Source: UBA11855 sp035297385 (GTDB lineage: Archaea > Thermoproteota > Bathyarchaeia > Bathyarchaeales > Bathycorpusculaceae). From it: DNA of 5,123 nt. Of the stretch, positions 1-4,815 are shown piece by piece. Position 1 is the stretch's first letter. Each line of letters begins with the position of its first letter. Position numbers and translations under genes: made by a program. The notes below the pieces were generated by a model. It was not told the origin of the DNA. It saw only the letters and a program-made list of their open reading frames with translations, and ran no database searches. Location: assembly GCA_035297385.1 (NCBI GenBank), contig DATGZD010000144.1, positions 1-5,123 on the forward strand, in the 5' to 3' direction.

Positions 1-836
1 GGTTCCCGAATTGATTGAGCAGTGGGCAAAACCGACCCAAAATTTGGAATAGACAATGGACTAATCAATGGATGATCATCTTGGAATCTCCGATTCTCAC
101 TCAAAGAATCCACCAAAGCATAAGGCACATCCCATATTCCAGAAGAATCAACCTCAGAAGCATTAGGATACTTTGCTGAAAAATCGCTCCAGTAGTTTCC
201 ATCAAAAGTCTCAAGCCCACTAATTCTCAAATCTGCACCAAAGACAATGTTATTCTCAATCACAAAATTGTTGCTAACAGCAAAATGCATGTAAATTGCA
301 GGCGAGCCCCCAATAGTACAGTGAGTAACGTTATTGCCTGAGCTACCCCAAAACAGAATTCCCAGATTATCCCAAGATAGACCCACAGTTCCGTTACGAT
401 TTACGATGTCGTTTGAGATGTAGTTGCCATAGAAAGTATGGTTGCCTCCAAAATCACATTTTATACCCCACGTAAAATTTGTTATTCGCAAGTTTTCCAC
501 TGTTACATTCCAAATATCTTGGTCAGAAGGATGCTCGGTAGCTTTGCTTGAAATGGCTATTGCCGTACCATTATTGCATTGAAGCGTGAATCCGGCACCA
601 TCGATTACAATGTTGCTTTTCAACACCTGCATATTGCCTGAAATGTCACTGGTAAAAGTGTAAATGTTATCCCTGCGTTGAAGCTTATCAGATCCCTCTA
701 CACTTCCATCATCTTTAATGATTATAGTCTCTGAAGATTCTGCAGTTGCCAATTTGTGCAGTTGATACTCTGTTGCAATAGCTGAGAATAAAAGCAAACC
801 TATGAGTATCAATATTGCTAATGTTGGTTTAGTCAT
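1..836 (-). CDS. NosD-like secreted right-handed beta-helix protein, C-terminus outside window
   Basis: The frame is open from ATG at 836 to the left edge (278 codons seen). Residues 1-21 form a short basic-then-hydrophobic signal or anchor (MTKPTLAILILIGLLLFSAI). From about residue 70 come asparagine-rich beta-helix rungs, starting with the NosD/CASH-type entry NIVIDGAG (75-82) and continuing with repeats such as NVTVENLRI (110-118), NHTFYGNYI (132-140) and NNFVIENNI (189-197). Residues 213-260 match the usual closing motif of archaeal NosD-like proteins: GNYWSDF, then SGIWDVPYALVD, then DDHPLISPL. Known family members are periplasmic or cell-surface beta-helix proteins; NosD itself serves nitrous oxide reductase maturation, but most archaeal homologues have no known role and no nos genes are visible here. 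The helix is short, with few rungs. The 11 residues after the closing motif are low in features, so an anchor may follow outside the window. It shares a repeated upstream element with the gene at 923-1831. The family call is strong and the function is unknown. Confidence 0.88.
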   Translation of the reverse strand, partial: MTKPTLAILILIGLLLFSAIATEYQLHKLATAESSETIIIKDDGSVEGSDKLQRRDNIYTFTSDISGNMQVLKSNIVIDGAGFTLQCNNGTAIAISSKATEHPSDQDIWNVTVENLRITNFTWGIKCDFGGNHTFYGNYISNDIVNRNGTVGLSWDNLGILFWGSSGNNVTHCTIGGSPAIYMHFAVSNNFVIENNIVFGADLRISGLETFDGNYWSDFSAKYPNASEVDSSGIWDVPYALVDSLSENRRFQDDHPLISPLSIPNFGSVLPTAQSIRE

Positions 837-868
837 AGCAGTGTCATCATCATATTTTGTTGAACTTT

Positions 869-876
869 CATATAGC
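869..876 (-). promoter_or_regulatory. Putative TATA box for the NosD-like gene
   Basis: Read on the minus strand this is GCTATATG, directly after a purine-rich GAGGAGA stretch that could serve as a BRE. Its centre lies about 36 bases before the ATG at 836, which predicts a transcript start near 847 and a leader of about ten bases. The same box ends the second repeat copy at 1875-1882. The call rests on position and on conservation between the two copies. Confidence 0.4.
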
Positions 877-936
877 TCTCCTCAGAGAACGAAATGTTCT
901 CTTAGAAGAACACTTGCGAGTTTCAGCGTTTACGTT
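869..936 (-). repeat. Repeat copy A: dyad-rich element upstream of the NosD-like gene
   Basis: This is homologous to 1875-1941. By hand, 869-912 aligns without gaps to 1875-1918 with 38 of 44 bases identical, and similarity continues with a one-base gap through the stop codon and last codons of the adjacent gene. It holds three overlapping inverted repeats: 875-880 with 885-890 (one G-T pair), 884-890 with 896-902 (AGAGAAC/GTTCTCT, perfect 7 bp), and 895-900 with 907-912 (TGTTCT/AGAACA, perfect 6 bp). The arms are shared, so only some can form at once. It lies between the stop of the Ig-like gene (923) and the NosD-like start (836), and ends in a TATATG box. It could be an operator/promoter, a structured leader, or a terminator. 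Confidence 0.8.
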
Positions 937-1831
937 TCTTGACGTACAGCATGACAGCAACAGTAACCACTCCAATTGAAACTATGGAGGCAGCAACTGG
1001 CAGAATTAGGGAAGATTCGGATTGCGTCTCAGGCTCCTGCATAACAGTAATCGTAAAATCAACCGTTTCTGATGCTCCAACATTGCCAGCAGAATCCCAA
1101 GCATAGACAGTCAGGTTATGTAATCCAGCAGATAGTCCCCTAAACGTAAAGTTTCCTGCGATGGTTGCGTTTGGCTGCCCATCCAGACTAAACCTCAACT
1201 TCGATGGCGCCTCATTAACTGTGAAGTTTAGGGAAACCTCAAGAGAAGTTAGGTTTACTGCCTCAAAACTTTTGTTTCTCGCTGGAGATAACATCGTAAC
1301 TTTAGGAGGTGTCACATCTTGAGGCTGCTGATCTTGAGAAGTTACTTCTGGTTCAACCCAGCCTGAAGGAGGAGTATCTGAAGCATCCATGCTAACTGAA
1401 AAATAAACCGTATCTTCGTAAGAAAGATACTTGGGATAAAGACTCTTCTGATTATTCCCAAACAAATACAAAGTCATATAATGTGAACCCTCAGATAGTT
1501 TTGGCAAACTCATATACGCAGCCGCATTGGTTACCACGTGCAAGCCTGGGTTGCTGATAGTTAAAGACACGGCACCGTTGTAATCACCGTCAATACTATA
1601 GTTCATGTTGATGTTAGGGTCAAGGTAACCCATCTGACCTGCACTTTGCAGGGTCAAATTCAAAAATAAGTAATGGGAATCGTAGGTCATGTTCAGTGGA
1701 GAATAGACTGTGATACCTGAAGGAAAGCTGATAAAATCAGTAGTCTGAGCATTAACTGATATGGAATGGACTGCTATATATGATGAAAGCAATGTTACGA
1801 AGAGCAACAGTAAAACTGGTCTTTTGTTCAT
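923..1831 (-). CDS. Secreted Ig-like domain surface protein with C-terminal membrane anchor
   Basis: The protein is 302 residues from ATG at 1831. That start is preceded at 7 bases by AGGGG, which can pair with the anti-Shine-Dalgarno with one G-U, and it gives a classic signal peptide: basic MNKR, a hydrophobic core, and a likely cleavage after VNA at residue 28. An in-frame ATG at 1852 adds seven residues (MTRRGIY) and sits about 27 bases from a TATATG box, so a leaderless longer form is possible. Two beta-sandwich Ig-like domains follow, at about 36-148 and 172-262. The second has the archaeal surface pattern PPKVTMLSP, FSLDG, LSAGLHNLTVYAWDSAGN. Residues 275-297 form a membrane helix, followed by KKRKR, so the body faces outside and the tail faces the cytoplasm. 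Sequons such as NLT and NFT suit archaeal N-glycosylation. Such domains usually bind or scaffold; no catalytic residues are evident and the ligand is unknown. The downstream neighbour is the NosD-like gene, 86 bases away. Confidence 0.85.
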   Translation of the reverse strand: MNKRPVLLLLFVTLLSSYIAVHSISVNAQTTDFISFPSGITVYSPLNMTYDSHYLFLNLTLQSAGQMGYLDPNINMNYSIDGDYNGAVSLTISNPGLHVVTNAAAYMSLPKLSEGSHYMTLYLFGNNQKSLYPKYLSYEDTVYFSVSMDASDTPPSGWVEPEVTSQDQQPQDVTPPKVTMLSPARNKSFEAVNLTSLEVSLNFTVNEAPSKLRFSLDGQPNATIAGNFTFRGLSAGLHNLTVYAWDSAGNVGASETVDFTITVMQEPETQSESSLILPVAASIVSIGVVTVAVMLYVKKRKR

Positions 1832-1874
1832 GTATATTCCCCTTCTGGTCATGCAAGTGTAATGGACAAACGTG

Positions 1875-1882
1875 CATATAGC
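1875..1882 (-). promoter_or_regulatory. Putative TATA box for the Ig-like surface protein gene
   Basis: On the minus strand this is GCTATATG, preceded by purine-rich GGGGAGA. Its centre is about 27 bases before the ATG at 1852 and about 47 before the ATG at 1831. Transcription would start near 1853, giving either a leaderless message or a leader of about 22 bases that includes the AGGGG ribosome binding site. The box and the sequence before it are conserved in the copy at 869-876. Confidence 0.45.
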
Positions 1883-1941
1883 TCTCCCCAGAGAACAAAG
1901 TGTTCTTCCAGAAGAACATAGCGAGATTTAGTGTTTGCTTT
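1875..1941 (-). repeat. Repeat copy B: dyad-rich element upstream of the Ig-like gene
   Basis: This is the second copy of the element at 869-936. Its inverted repeats are 1881-1886 with 1891-1896 (one G-T pair), 1892-1897 with 1901-1906 (AGAACA/TGTTCT, perfect), and 1901-1908 with 1911-1918 (TGTTCTTC/GAAGAACA, perfect 8 bp with a 2-base loop). The strongest dyad here differs from that in copy A. At its upstream end, on the minus strand, the copy reads RKSKH followed by a stop, closely matching the KKRKR-stop end of the Ig-like gene in copy A. The duplicated unit therefore seems to include the 3' end of a paralogous gene now lost. Confidence 0.8.
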
Positions 1942-1943
1942 TC

Positions 1944-2099
1944 CTAACCTATGTAATCTCGTACTATCGATGCTACTCCAACTGCGCAATCAATGTCCAA
2001 AGTGCCACCGTCAAATGTTCCGTGTAGTTCATCAGAGGGTGAAACTCCCCAAGGTCCAGTCCCCAAACCAAGTCTACAAAACTTTGTTAAGCAAATTTC
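1944..2099 (-). pseudogene. Orphan coding-like fragment, possible gene remnant
   Basis: The minus strand is open for 51 codons between a TAA at 2100-2102 and a TAG at 1944-1946, with no ATG or GTG start in the frame; the only conventional alternative is an internal TTG. The translation looks protein-like rather than random, with GLGTGPWGVSPSDELHGTF near the start and GGTLDIDCAVGVASIVRDYI at the end. I do not recognise a family. It lies just before repeat copy B, whose first bases are in another frame and resemble the end of an Ig-like anchor. It is best read as the remains of one or more decayed genes; a small gene with a non-standard start is less likely. Confidence 0.3.
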
Positions 2100-2108
2100 T
2101 TAAACTAT
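2097..2108 (+). promoter_or_regulatory. Weak TATA-like box before the polytopic membrane protein gene
   Basis: The AT-rich stretch TTCTTAAACTA is centred about 22 bases before the GTG at 2125 and about 32 before the ATG at 2134. Either distance fits a leaderless or nearly leaderless archaeal transcript. No clear Shine-Dalgarno sequence precedes either start. The box is far from consensus. Confidence 0.25.
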
Positions 2109-2124
2109 AACTGACTAAAGATAT

Positions 2125-2907
2125 GTGAAAACTATGCTTACTCCATTAATGATTGCAGCTATTTACACAAATGCTTTAATTTTTGGACCAATTTTCATAA
2201 TTGTTCTTGCTATTTGTCTTGGTTTAACAGTAAAGTTTCCTCGTGATAAAATTTGGATAAGCATAGTGATGGTAATGGCAGGTTTTATTGAGATTTTTTT
2301 TGGTCCATGGTGGGTGTTATGGATTCTTCTTACTGGATTTAGCACTATTATTCTTGGAATAGTAGTGTTCTTTAGTGATTTAATTAGAAACCGTTTACCT
2401 TTTTCGATAAAAAATCACTTAAGCGAAAACAGAGTTCATCATTTGAAAAAAGGATTCTATGCAATTTTAACTATCATGATTCTTTCTTCAGTATTGGTTT
2501 TTTCGCTTCGAACAACACATGTTTTACGTGAAGATATGAATGTTGATTGGACTTATGCAACGGCTGCTGGCACAACAATTCGAGGTATTATAACTAAAAT
2601 CTCGCTAAATTGTGAGGTTAACTGTTATGGCTGGTATTATCATGTTTTTCCAGCATTAATTACTGTGAATGTTACTGAAATTGTTAAGGTTGGAGAGAGT
2701 TGGGTGAATTTAACAGAAATAAGTAGAGGTTGGATAAATCAGAATATGATTGTTGCTTACGATAAATCTGATGTGCCTAACTTAGTTGTTGGTCAACGAG
2801 TTGAAGTAAGTGGTTATTTTGATTTTCCTGTAGAAGATGAATTCCCATATACAAACAAGCTTGTTATTGCTATGAAAATAGATGGAAGTTACATTAAATC
2901 CCTTTAA
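2125..2907 (+). CDS. Polytopic membrane protein with C-terminal beta-rich (OB-like?) domain, unknown function
   Basis: The protein is 260 residues from GTG at 2125; an ATG three codons in (2134) is an equally possible start, and neither has a clear ribosome binding site. Hydrophobic segments lie at about 8-36, 43-60, 62-86 and 110-128, giving four likely membrane helices. Segments two and three are joined by a GPWW turn (60-63), and a basic loop (about 88-109) with paired histidines precedes the fourth. Residues 150-257 form a beta-rich soluble domain with two close cysteines (NCEVNCYGWYYH, 162-173) and a GQRVEVSGYF strand (223-232). The strand spacing resembles OB-fold or NfeD-like membrane proteins, but that is only a resemblance. 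Sequons NVT (182) and NLT (195) fit an outside location for this domain. Codons end mostly in T or A, more so than in the gene at 3704-4606. It starts the plus-strand run, divergent from the fragment at 1944-2099. I cannot assign a family or function. Confidence 0.75.
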   Translation: MKTMLTPLMIAAIYTNALIFGPIFIIVLAICLGLTVKFPRDKIWISIVMVMAGFIEIFFGPWWVLWILLTGFSTIILGIVVFFSDLIRNRLPFSIKNHLSENRVHHLKKGFYAILTIMILSSVLVFSLRTTHVLREDMNVDWTYATAAGTTIRGIITKISLNCEVNCYGWYYHVFPALITVNVTEIVKVGESWVNLTEISRGWINQNMIVAYDKSDVPNLVVGQRVEVSGYFDFPVEDEFPYTNKLVIAMKIDGSYIKSL

Positions 2908-3024
2908 GTATGATTAAGATTAGAATCAGCATAGTACTAGATTTTAATCCAACAACCAACAGTTGAATAAACAATGGTAACAAATCGTAAATAGCATTAT
3001 CATCTTTATAGATATGGGGATTAA

Positions 3025-3555
3025 GTGAAAAGCAGAATTCTATTTGTTATTGTTGTAGTCGTGATCATTGCTACTGCGGTCGGATTGATACTATTTTTCA
3101 AGCAGAATCAGGTTCATCCCTATTCTACTCCACCTGAATTGTATTACAGTACTCTTACTGTTTTAAATCCACAGGTTACAGAAGTGGCTGGATATGAAGG
3201 TTTCTTTAATAATATTTCTCAGGGGTTAAAACTACAAGTAAACATAATATTTACATCAATTGGTGACCAGTCATTGACGTTACCCATAGAAAACCTCAAA
3301 GTAACCTACTACAACAGTAACGTTGACCTACACAAATGGATAAATGATAATGGTAACTATTCTCTGCTTCAACAACAAGCATTTGATTATCAATTCATTC
3401 CAACTCTGGTGACCTTGCAACCTAAAATGTCTAACTCAACAATTCTTACAATGAACATAGCTCAAGATGCACCGACAGGTCAATATTCAATTGAAATAAA
3501 CATCGGAAATGGAACAATCGGGTTAGAAATTATAATTATACCAAAGGATACATGA
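3025..3555 (+). CDS. Membrane-anchored extracellular beta-sandwich-like protein, unknown function
   Basis: The protein is 176 residues from GTG at 3025. GGGGA at 3016-3020 lies four bases upstream and can serve as ribosome binding site; the overlapping ATG at 3014 runs into TGA after four codons. Residues 5-25 are a strongly hydrophobic anchor (valine and isoleucine run) with no clear cleavage site, so the protein is likely held by its N-terminus with the rest outside. A proline-containing linker (about 30-38) leads to one beta-rich domain. Its last part, TLQPKMSNSTILTMNIAQD then APTGQYSIEINIG, resembles the final strands of CARDB or NEW3-type Ig-like domains, where a Pro-Gly-X-Ser-type turn precedes a TGxY strand. 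Sequons are at N63, N111, N137 and N162. It follows the polytopic protein after 117 bases and precedes the gene at 3704 by 148 bases, so it may have its own transcript. Binding or scaffolding is the only role I could suggest. Confidence 0.72.
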   Translation: MKSRILFVIVVVVIIATAVGLILFFKQNQVHPYSTPPELYYSTLTVLNPQVTEVAGYEGFFNNISQGLKLQVNIIFTSIGDQSLTLPIENLKVTYYNSNVDLHKWINDNGNYSLLQQQAFDYQFIPTLVTLQPKMSNSTILTMNIAQDAPTGQYSIEINIGNGTIGLEIIIIPKDT

Positions 3556-3652
3556 ACAATAGAACAACTTAACTGTTCGCAGCCGATTTCTGGAGAGAGC
3601 AACAAACACGCGCGTTAACATTTAGTCAAGAAATATTCAAGCATAATTTGAA

Positions 3653-3670
3653 TGACTAAGTTTTTAGTCA
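3653..3670 (+). promoter_or_regulatory. Perfect inverted repeat, putative operator upstream of the 3704 gene
   Basis: TGACTAA (3653-3659) and TTAGTCA (3664-3670) form a perfect 7-bp dyad with a 4-base spacer, touching the upstream edge of the TATA box. A third half-site, TTAGTCA, lies at 3622-3628, exactly 42 bases (four helical turns) before the third arm. A site immediately upstream of BRE/TATA suits an archaeal activator, or a repressor that blocks TFB. There is no U-rich tail after it in the plus direction, and it lies about 100 bases past the preceding stop, so a terminator is less likely. Confidence 0.5.
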
Positions 3671-3671
3671 A

Positions 3672-3684
3672 AAATACTTAAATT
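3672..3684 (+). promoter_or_regulatory. Putative TATA box for a leaderless transcript of the 3704 gene
   Basis: AAATACTTAAATT is centred about 26 bases before the ATG at 3704, the standard archaeal spacing for a message that begins at its start codon. A-rich sequence upstream (CAAAAA) could act as BRE. If transcription began a little downstream, GAGG at 3706-3709 would serve as ribosome binding site for the ATG at 3719 instead. Confidence 0.55.
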
Positions 3685-3703
3685 TTGTTAATCCCAATAA
3701 ATT

Positions 3704-4606
3704 ATGAGGATGAAGATAATGTTTAGTAGAGCAGACAGTCCGCCACCTGAATCCACCGATAAACCCAACCAACCCCCTCTTTCGATTCCAAGTAAAAGTC
3801 GAAAAAGACTCTATGCTTTAGGTGGAATCATAGCAATAATAGTTATTGCTTCAGTTCTTTTTATTCCGCAGATTTTAGGCTCACCCATAGATTTAGGCTT
3901 AAACTATACGGTTGGAGAAAAAATGACGTATCTGACCACAAACATGGTTACTAACCAAATGAGTAACACATCCATTAATGTGGAAACAAACCCACTATCG
4001 CAGACGTATAATTCAATGGGCACCTATGAAATCCTAAGTTTTGATAGTGAAGCCTACACAATCAAACTAACCATAACTTCCGAGTTAAATGGAAAACCTT
4101 TCTCTATACCCATAACAACGAATACAACCACTAAAACACAATACTACAACAACCTTCTACCAGCAGGATCACCAGCATTCTTCCTAAATGCAAGCAGCAA
4201 TCCAGCTATTGAGGCTTATTTGACTAAATCTCAAGTTAAAGTAGGCGAGTCATGGCAGATTCCAGTAAGCACAGGCAACGCCAGCCTCGGATTAACAGGT
4301 GAGATAACCCTCAAATTCTCAAGCATCCAAGAAATAACAGTCCCAGCAGGAACTTACAAAGTCTTTGTAGTGGAACTATCAACCAACGGTCTCACAATGC
4401 ATATCAGCCTAGACAATGGAATCATAAACGCAAATAGTCTAGATAACTCGATACTTGAGTTGAATGGTAAGTCGTACCTTGAACTGGGAACTTGCCGTTT
4501 AATCAAATCAGAACTAACACAACAAACTACAATCCAGCAACCAGGCATTAGTGGGACAACAACCATTTACACAGAAAAAACCCTAACAGAACACACCCTT
4601 TTCTGA
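3704..4606 (+). CDS. Single-pass membrane protein with proline-rich cytoplasmic N-terminus and extracellular beta-rich domain
   Basis: The protein is 300 residues from ATG at 3704, chosen because a TATA-like box lies 26 bases upstream; in-frame ATGs at 3710 and 3719 are alternatives. Residues 1-30 are polar and proline-rich (SPPPESTDKPNQPPLSIP), followed by basic KSRKR (31-35) and a membrane helix at about 37-58. This places the N-terminus inside and residues 60-300 outside. The outer part begins with LNYTVGEKMTYL (66-77), continues through alternating beta strands, and contains KVGESWQIP (179-187) and VPAGTYKVFVVEL (213-225). That layout, with a VGE-Y opening strand and a VPAGTYK strand, recalls DUF3108-like and other uncharacterised archaeal envelope domains; this is a resemblance only. 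Sequons are at N67, N88, N140, N162 and N192. Threonine, serine and asparagine are abundant, as in exposed surface proteins. Codons are richer in C-ending forms than in the gene at 2125. No catalytic motif is seen. Confidence 0.75.
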   Translation: MRMKIMFSRADSPPPESTDKPNQPPLSIPSKSRKRLYALGGIIAIIVIASVLFIPQILGSPIDLGLNYTVGEKMTYLTTNMVTNQMSNTSINVETNPLSQTYNSMGTYEILSFDSEAYTIKLTITSELNGKPFSIPITTNTTTKTQYYNNLLPAGSPAFFLNASSNPAIEAYLTKSQVKVGESWQIPVSTGNASLGLTGEITLKFSSIQEITVPAGTYKVFVVELSTNGLTMHISLDNGIINANSLDNSILELNGKSYLELGTCRLIKSELTQQTTIQQPGISGTTTIYTEKTLTEHTLF

Positions 4607-4611
4607 TTTTT
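4600..4611 (+). terminator. Weak T-rich terminator candidate after the 3704 gene
   Basis: TTTTCTGATTTTT spans the stop codon and ends in five T residues. Archaeal RNA polymerase can terminate at U-rich tracts without a hairpin, but this one is short. Confidence 0.25.
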
Positions 4612-4625
4612 ACTTCAGTTTACTG

Positions 4626-4775
4626 TCAAGCGCGCGCTTCATCTAAACTACCGTATGGACCTATATCTTTTGTAACTTCAGGAATAAAAACTAACGATAC
4701 ATTATAGCGCGCCGCGAAGGACGTCAGCGCAGAAGAGGCAACAATTTCTGCAAAGTGTGTTTTTCTGCGAAACAT
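4626..4775 (-). CDS. Possible small divergent ORF (49 codons) beside the toxin-antitoxin promoter
   Basis: The minus strand is open from ATG at 4775 to TGA at 4626-4628, giving 49 residues. It begins MFRRKTHFAEIVASS, has a hydrophobic strand VSLVFIPEV at 26-34, and ends DIGPYGSLDEARA. The frame is closed by TAA directly before the ATG, so no longer gene exists upstream. The sequence looks protein-like, and it accounts for the GCG-rich patches in this gap (alanine and arginine codons). Against it, there is no Shine-Dalgarno sequence and no good TATA box at the right distance, and the ATG lies inside the TATA box of the opposing toxin-antitoxin operon. It fills most of the 209-base gap between the genes at 3704 and 4816. 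I do not recognise a family. It may be a small protein, a decayed end of an older gene, or chance. Confidence 0.3.
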   Translation of the reverse strand: MFRRKTHFAEIVASSALTSFAARYNVSLVFIPEVTKDIGPYGSLDEARA

Positions 4776-4780
4776 TTAAG
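4769..4780 (+). promoter_or_regulatory. BRE/TATA promoter of the toxin-antitoxin operon
   Basis: GAAACATTTAAG combines a BRE-like GAAAC with a TATA-like ATTTAAG centred near 4777. Transcription is predicted near 4803, leaving a leader of about 13 bases that contains the GGAG ribosome binding site. This position rules out the longer in-frame GTG at 4780 as the antitoxin start. Confidence 0.6.
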
Positions 4781-4786
4781 TGCTTT

Positions 4787-4804
4787 GTAAACAGAACTGT
4801 TTAC
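4787..4804 (+). promoter_or_regulatory. Perfect 18-bp dyad, probable antitoxin autorepressor operator
   Basis: GTAAACAGAACTGTTTAC is a perfect 8-bp inverted repeat with a 2-base spacer. It lies between the TATA box and the ribosome binding site and covers the predicted transcript start. Ribbon-helix-helix antitoxins are known to repress their own operons by binding such dyads, often together with the toxin. The role here is inferred from position and symmetry. Confidence 0.65.
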
Positions 4805-4815
4805 GGAGATCGTTT

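Noticed and set aside
1892..1906. AGAACA-AAG-TGTTCT, identical in form to a vertebrate steroid-receptor site
   Set aside because: This is a coincidence of a simple 6-bp palindrome; the context is archaeal and the site is part of a larger set of overlapping dyads.
1947..2020. Dockerin or EF-hand-like reading of the GGTLDIDCAV segment
   Set aside because: The D-x-N-G-D-G-x-x-D-x-x-D calcium pattern is not matched; only isolated aspartates line up.
2294..2301. Run of eight T residues as a possible programmed slippage or frameshift site
   Set aside because: The reading frame continues smoothly across it with membrane-protein sequence on both sides.
2163..2345. Minus-strand open frame inside the polytopic membrane protein gene
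   Set aside because: It is antisense to a clear hydrophobic membrane-protein coding frame, with no promoter or family features.
2690..4263. Shared KVGESW peptide in the proteins at 2125-2907 and 3704-4606
   Set aside because: The codons differ and the surrounding residues do not align, so chance or a generic beta-strand motif is more likely than a shared domain.
4354..4566. Minus-strand open frame inside the 3704 gene
   Set aside because: It is antisense to a convincing surface-domain coding frame and looks like a compositional shadow.
4745..4768. Direct repeat TTTCTGC at 4745-4751 and 4762-4768
   Set aside because: Seven bases is short, the repeats lie upstream of the TATA box without symmetry, and similar TTTCTGC occurs within the toxin gene, so it is likely chance.
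4780..4815. In-frame GTG at 4780 extending the antitoxin by 12 residues
   Set aside because: The promoter TATA box and the operator dyad lie within that stretch, and a good GGAG ribosome binding site precedes the ATG at 4816.
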